NCBI GenBank assembly: GCA_023665425.1
Contig: JAMPDX010000007.1
Coordinates: 1 to 58,582 of the forward strand
Length of the DNA: 58,582 bases
Origin: Muribaculaceae bacterium
Lineage (GTDB): Bacteria > Bacteroidota > Bacteroidia > Bacteroidales > Muribaculaceae
Direction: 5' to 3'
Within the stretch, counting starts at the first letter, position 1, and the number at the start of each line of letters is the position of its first letter. The notes under the pieces are model-generated. The model made no database searches. It was not told the DNA's origin and saw only the letters and a list, made by a program, of their open reading frames with translations. The position numbers were made by a program, and so were the translations under genes. This document shows positions 55,279 to 58,582 of the stretch, piece by piece.

Positions 55279-56335
55279 CTTTGGCCAAATACTCCGGCTT
55301 ACCACATTTGGGGAGAGCCACGGCCCGGCCATAGGTGGTGTGCTCGATGGTGTGCCCTCCGGCTTTGACATTGATGAAGTCATGATACGCCACGAGCTCG
55401 CTCATCGCCGTCCCGGTGGGGAGAGCATGGGCTCACGGCGTATGGAGCCGGACAATGTGAAGCTCCTTTCCGGTATTTTCAGTGGGAAGACGCTTGGCAC
55501 CCCAATAGGCTTTATTATCGAAAATATTGATGCCAAATCGGATGATTATGAAGCTGTAAGGGATGTTTATCGTCCCAACCATGCCGACTATACATACGAT
55601 GCCAAATATGGCATACGCGACTATCGCGGCGGTGGCAGAGCCTCTGCTCGCGAGACGGCGTGTCGAGTATGTGCCGGCGCCATAGCAATGCAGATATTGG
55701 ATACTTTCGGCATCAAAATAGCAGCCTATACATCGCAGATTGGCAGCTGTAAGTTTGATGGTAATTGTGCTGATATGAGCGTTGTTTATGCCTCCGATGT
55801 TCGATGCCCGGAGCCCGATGCTGCTGCGCGCATGAGGGCTGAAATTATGAATGCCCGCAGCAAGGGCGACAGTGTCGGAGGTGTCGTGACTTGTGTTATA
55901 GACGGTGCCCCGGTCGGCTTGGGAGAGCCGGTCTTCGACAAGTTGCAGTCTCGCTTGGCAGCCGCCATGATGAGTATTCCGGCAGCCAAGGGATTTGAGT
56001 ATGGTATGGGTTTCGGTGCCGCTTGTGCTTACGGCTCGCAATGCGTTGATAATTTTGATAAGCAACATCCGACTAATTTCTCCGGTGGAATACAAGGTGG
56101 TATATCCAACGGACAGTCGATCAATATGCGCATAGCCTTCAAGCCTGCACCAACTCTGATGATGCCGCTGCAGACAGTTGATAAGAACGGCAACAGGGTC
56201 ACTCTGAATATGAAGGGACGCCATGACTCATGTGTTGTGCCACGCGCTGTGCCGGTAGTCCGCGCCATGGCTGCCCTCACAATTCTGGATGCTTTGCTGC
56301 TGAATACCGCCGGGCTCTTGGAGTCCATTTCATAA
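55271..56335 (+). CDS. aroC: Chorismate synthase
   Basis: 354 residues, the family's normal length. TFGESHGPAIGGVLDG, RRPGGESMGSRR, the FMN-binding RGGGRASARETA, and KGRHDSCVVPRAVP are diagnostic. It forms chorismate from EPSP, the last shared step toward Phe, Tyr, Trp and folate precursors. It overlaps ybaK by 8 bp. The RGGGRAS and HD motifs are intact. The next 321 bp contain two repeats. Confidence 0.97.
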   Translation: MNSFGQILRLTTFGESHGPAIGGVLDGVPSGFDIDEVMIRHELAHRRPGGESMGSRRMEPDNVKLLSGIFSGKTLGTPIGFIIENIDAKSDDYEAVRDVYRPNHADYTYDAKYGIRDYRGGGRASARETACRVCAGAIAMQILDTFGIKIAAYTSQIGSCKFDGNCADMSVVYASDVRCPEPDAAARMRAEIMNARSKGDSVGGVVTCVIDGAPVGLGEPVFDKLQSRLAAAMMSIPAAKGFEYGMGFGAACAYGSQCVDNFDKQHPTNFSGGIQGGISNGQSINMRIAFKPAPTLMMPLQTVDKNGNRVTLNMKGRHDSCVVPRAVPVVRAMAALTILDALLLNTAGLLESIS

Positions 56336-56353
56336 AAAATTTAACCTTGGGGT

Positions 56354-56446
56354 GGGTTATTTTTGAGATAATTTCTTTTATCTTCGTAGGGAACATAGCG
56401 AGCTATGTGACTGGAGAAGATGAAAGAAATTAGCCAAAAAGAACCC
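56354..56446. repeat. Long hairpin repeat with conserved palindromic core, copy 1
   Basis: Core GAACATAGCGAGCTATGTGA at about 56391-56410 contains the palindrome ACATAGC/GCTATGT. Arms AATTTCTTTTATCTTC (56370-56385) and GAAGATGAAAGAAATT (56416-56431) pair over 15 of 16 bases, and outer sequence GGGTT..TTTTTG pairs with CAAAAAGAACCC. The same core with unrelated, self-complementary arms occurs at 58502-58582. Position is between aroC and the next repeat. Confidence 0.65.
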
Positions 56447-56515
56447 GGACTTAAGTAACTTTTACAAAATGACTCTGAGTTGTGAAAATTATAAAATAAC
56501 ATAAAATGGAATATT

Positions 56516-56640
56516 CCATAAAAAAGATACCTCTGACTCGCATACTTGGCAGCTCTCAGTCCCTGACTCTCAGTCATGAACTGACATCGTCTCAAGTATG
56601 CGACTCCTATGGTCAAATTTTTTATGAAATGGGCTCTTAA
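56516..56640. repeat. Intergenic inverted repeat, copy 2 (copy 1 at 5044-5160)
   Basis: Left end CCATAAAAAAGATACC then GACTCGCATACTTG; right end CAAGTATGCGACTC then GGTCAAATTTTTTATGAAAT. The two ends are imperfect inverted repeats, so the element can fold into one hairpin with inner stem CAGT/ACTG around TCATGA. It lies just before the radical SAM gene, whose upstream in-frame ATGs (56609, 56624) are inside the repeat. Confidence 0.7.
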
Positions 56641-56656
56641 GGAATCACATCGGGAA

Positions 56657-57607
56657 ATGAAAGCCTATACCGATTATTCAGACTTCCTGGCACGGATTTT
56701 TAAGGGGATTAAGGTGCAGAAGCTCACTATTGATGCCGGCCACAGTTGCCCCAACCGTGATGGTACTATTGGCAGAGGGGGCTGTATCTACTGCAATAAC
56801 AATGCCTTCTCACCCACCTATTGCCATGAGGCAGGATCTGTATCGGCCCAGATAGAGGTGGGGCGCAAATTTTTCTCACACAAATATCCCGAGATGCAAT
56901 TCTTAGCCTACTTCCAGGCCTACACCTCCACCCATGCGCCTCTTGACGAGCTGATTAAGGCATATGAAGAGGCAATGTCGTGCCCCGGTATTTGTGGACT
57001 TGTGGTGGGTACAAGGCCTGACTGTATGCCTGTTGAATTGCTCGATTATCTGTCTGATGTTTACCACACACATATGCCCGTTATCATCGAATACGGAGTA
57101 GAAACGGTGCATAATGATACATTGCAACTCATCAACAGACATCACACATCGGAGTGCGCTCATGCGGCAGTTGAGGCCGCTGCTGAGAGGGATATTCCGG
57201 TAGGGGTTCACTTGATAATGGGACTGCCCGGCGAAACGCGTGAGCAAATGCTTCAGACCGTCCGAGAGGTTGTCTCATGGCCCGTCAGTGTCGTGAAGTT
57301 TCATCAGCTGCAGGTTGTCAAGGGCACCCGGTTATATGATTTATGGCGCATTCAGCAGATTAACGGGCCTGAAGCTACCCCCGGTTTCCCGACTATAACA
57401 ACTTTTCAGCTTGAAGAATATCTCGATTTATGCGTGGAGCTGATACATCTTGTGCCCCAACAGATATCCATAGAGCGTTTCACCGCACAATGTCCTTCCG
57501 CACTATTGGCTGCACCCTGCTGGCACATCAAGAATTACCAATTCACCAACCGATTAAACAATTGCTTATTAAAGTCTTACTCAGAGGGTAAAGTCACCCA
57601 TGTATGA
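56657..57607 (+). CDS. Radical SAM protein, TIGR01212 (YhcC) family
   Basis: 316 residues from ATG 56657. The iron-sulfur/SAM motif is C31...C43-x-x-C46 (SCPNRDGTIGRGGCIYC), the spacing of YhcC-type proteins. Later GLPGET and HIKNYQFTNRLN also fit. The family is widespread and its reaction is not known to me. Upstream in-frame ATGs at 56609 and 56624 are part of the repeat and are not conserved sequence. Its end overlaps the convergent ProX gene by 31 bp, so the two transcripts are complementary there. Confidence 0.85.
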   Translation: MKAYTDYSDFLARIFKGIKVQKLTIDAGHSCPNRDGTIGRGGCIYCNNNAFSPTYCHEAGSVSAQIEVGRKFFSHKYPEMQFLAYFQAYTSTHAPLDELIKAYEEAMSCPGICGLVVGTRPDCMPVELLDYLSDVYHTHMPVIIEYGVETVHNDTLQLINRHHTSECAHAAVEAAAERDIPVGVHLIMGLPGETREQMLQTVREVVSWPVSVVKFHQLQVVKGTRLYDLWRIQQINGPEATPGFPTITTFQLEEYLDLCVELIHLVPQQISIERFTAQCPSALLAAPCWHIKNYQFTNRLNNCLLKSYSEGKVTHV

Positions 57608-58128
57608 GTGTGGCCTGTTGCGGGGATTACCTTTGTAAGAAGCTCGTCGAGGGTCATTGCCACACTGGCTGTGTTGACACACGGGTGGCAAGCATATCGC
57701 GAGGTGCCTTTCAAGTCAGTGTCTATGATGAGCCGCACACGCTGTTCTGTATCATAGATGAGGCCCATGGGCGAGACGGCTCCGGGGTGTATGTGTAGCA
57801 TCTGCTCCATGTGCTCTGCCGATGCGAAGGAGAGGCGTGCGCATCCCAACTGAGACGACAAGTATTTGGTCTTGAATGGCTTGTCGGCCGGTATCATCAG
57901 CAGAAAGAAAAGGGTATGCTGTTTGTTTGTAAGAAACAAATTTTTGAACACCGGGGCATCAATTTTATGCCGTACAGCCTCACACTCCTCCATGGTAAAA
58001 GCTGCCGGGTGAATGAGGGTGGTGTAGGATGCTCCCACTTTGTCAAGAAAATCATACACCCCTGCTTCAGCCTCGCATGAAGGCCGATACCCGGTTGGCT
58101 TCCCTTCAAATAATTGTGTCGAATCCAT
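57577..58128 (-). CDS. Prolyl-tRNA editing protein (ProX / ProXp-ala)
   Basis: 183 residues. YbaK/ProRS-associated domain: ASYTTLIHPAAFTMEECE, then KNLFLTNKQHTLFFLLM with conserved Lys, LGCARLSFASAEHM, PGAVSPMGLIYD and ACHPCVNTASVAM. Free-standing ProX proteins hydrolyse Ala-tRNA-Pro. It follows the PG0541-like gene by 21 bp on the same strand. Together with ybaK it covers both common errors of prolyl-tRNA synthetase. Confidence 0.9.
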   Translation of the reverse strand: MDSTQLFEGKPTGYRPSCEAEAGVYDFLDKVGASYTTLIHPAAFTMEECEAVRHKIDAPVFKNLFLTNKQHTLFFLLMIPADKPFKTKYLSSQLGCARLSFASAEHMEQMLHIHPGAVSPMGLIYDTEQRVRLIIDTDLKGTSRYACHPCVNTASVAMTLDELLTKVIPATGHTHTWVTLPSE

Positions 58129-58149
58129 TCCTTAAAAATTACGTGTCTT

Positions 58150-58443
58150 CTATATTGTATCCTCAACGTTCCATTGGAATGCTCGCAGCCCCAGACGGGG
58201 CTTTGTCAAGTCAAGGGCATGAAGGTCCTCGAGTACCTTAGGAGCTGACTCATCAGGGACAATAGTGAGTATGGATTGGGCCAAAGATGGCCATGCGTGG
58301 GTCCCATAGTGAGGCTCCCCCTTGACCGAGCCTCGCCCCTGCACGATGCCGAAGCCGGTGAAGCCTCGACACGCGTGACGGTTGAGTATCTCGATTATAC
58401 CCTCGTGGTGGGCTTGGTCATATGCTATGAATATTGCTTTCAC
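58150..58443 (-). CDS. PG0541-like transporter-associated PII-fold protein
   Basis: 97 residues. MKAIFIAYDQAHHEGIIEIL, RGFTGFG, a TH.WPS stretch and TIVPDE are those of the PG0541 family, small proteins with a PII-like fold often encoded near RND efflux genes. No efflux gene is seen here; upstream DNA is a repeat and the window ends. It probably forms an operon with the ProX gene. Confidence 0.75.
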   Translation of the reverse strand: MKAIFIAYDQAHHEGIIEILNRHACRGFTGFGIVQGRGSVKGEPHYGTHAWPSLAQSILTIVPDESAPKVLEDLHALDLTKPRLGLRAFQWNVEDTI

Positions 58444-58460
58444 TTTTCTGTCTGTTATGT

Positions 58461-58495
58461 AATTAGAGCTTGTTTAATAAAAATGTGAACGTAAG
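58461..58495. repeat. GAGCTTGTTTAATAAA repeat copy
   Basis: AATTAGAGCTTGTTTAATAA (58461-58480), then AAATGTGAACGTAAGGG, matches the start of the palindrome at 541-576 over about 33 bases with few changes. It abuts the hairpin repeat that follows. Confidence 0.65.
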
Positions 58496-58501
58496 GGTCG
58501 C

Positions 58502-58582
58502 AGATGTACCTCATCTTTGAGGCTGCTGGTGAAGGAACATAGCGGGCTATGTGACTGAACCAAAGGCTCAAAGATGAGGTGC
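58502..58582. repeat. Long hairpin repeat with conserved palindromic core, copy 2
   Basis: Core GGAACATAGCGGGCTATGTG (about 58534-58553) matches copy 1 at 56390. Arms TACCTCATCTTTGAGG (about 58507-58522) and CTCAAAGATGAGGT (58567-58580) pair over 14 bases but differ in sequence from the arms of copy 1. It runs to the window edge and may continue. Confidence 0.6.

Noticed and set aside
1..58582. CRISPR arrays, tRNA, rRNA or riboswitch classes
   Set aside because: No regularly spaced direct repeats, no cloverleaf with T-loop sequence and no known riboswitch core were seen by reading both strands.

Overview
The window is chromosomal DNA from a Bacteroidales bacterium, most likely a gut Muribaculaceae-like organism. 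The evidence is a SusC/SusD glycan locus, BACON domains, a Rho with a long N-terminal insertion, a DUF6377-type regulator, and many promoters of the Bacteroidetes type (TTTG, about 20 bp, TAnnTTTG). No tRNA, rRNA or CRISPR array was seen. The species cannot be fixed from the sequence alone.

Layout. 1-959: scar of mobile DNA (integrase N-terminus, ISAs1-like transposase piece, palindromic repeat). 960-7409: a signalling cluster of two zinc-ribbon FHA proteins, a membrane-anchored EF-hand protein, an exported caspase-fold peptidase, a PP2C phosphatase and a small membrane protein. 7536-23786: a polysaccharide utilisation locus with regulator, GH16, SusC, SusD, a surface glycan-binding protein with two CBM4-like modules, GH5 and two GH3, probably for a beta-glucan. 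24216-27594: two tandem phosphoethanolamine-transferase-like enzymes. 27792-30431: a complete DpnII-type (GATC) restriction-modification system. 30575-32371: typA. 32586-44429: an FHA / PP2C / RodA-PBP fusion / Ser-Thr kinase / FHA / Ser-Thr kinase operon ending in an AAA-ATPase/PD-(D/E)XK protein, followed by a third, oppositely oriented kinase (44504-46102). 46224-58443: housekeeping genes (M6 protease, folP, cdaA, META lipoprotein, rho, ybaK, aroC, a radical SAM protein, a prolyl-tRNA editing protein, a PG0541-like protein).

The most interesting part is 32586-42851. Its gene order matches the actinobacterial fhaA-(fhaB)-pstP-rodA-pbpA-pknA-pknB operon that couples Ser/Thr phosphorylation to peptidoglycan synthesis. 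Here it lies in a Bacteroidales genome, with RodA and the transpeptidase joined in one 1422-residue polypeptide and with two related non-RD kinases that share an unusual insertion. The 960-7409 cluster uses the same domain set (FHA, PP2C) but adds a caspase and calcium-loop proteins, and may belong to the same phospho-signalling network.

Several short palindromic repeats recur in intergenic DNA. Some of them set apparent start or stop codons of neighbouring genes, and I used them and the promoters to choose gene starts.
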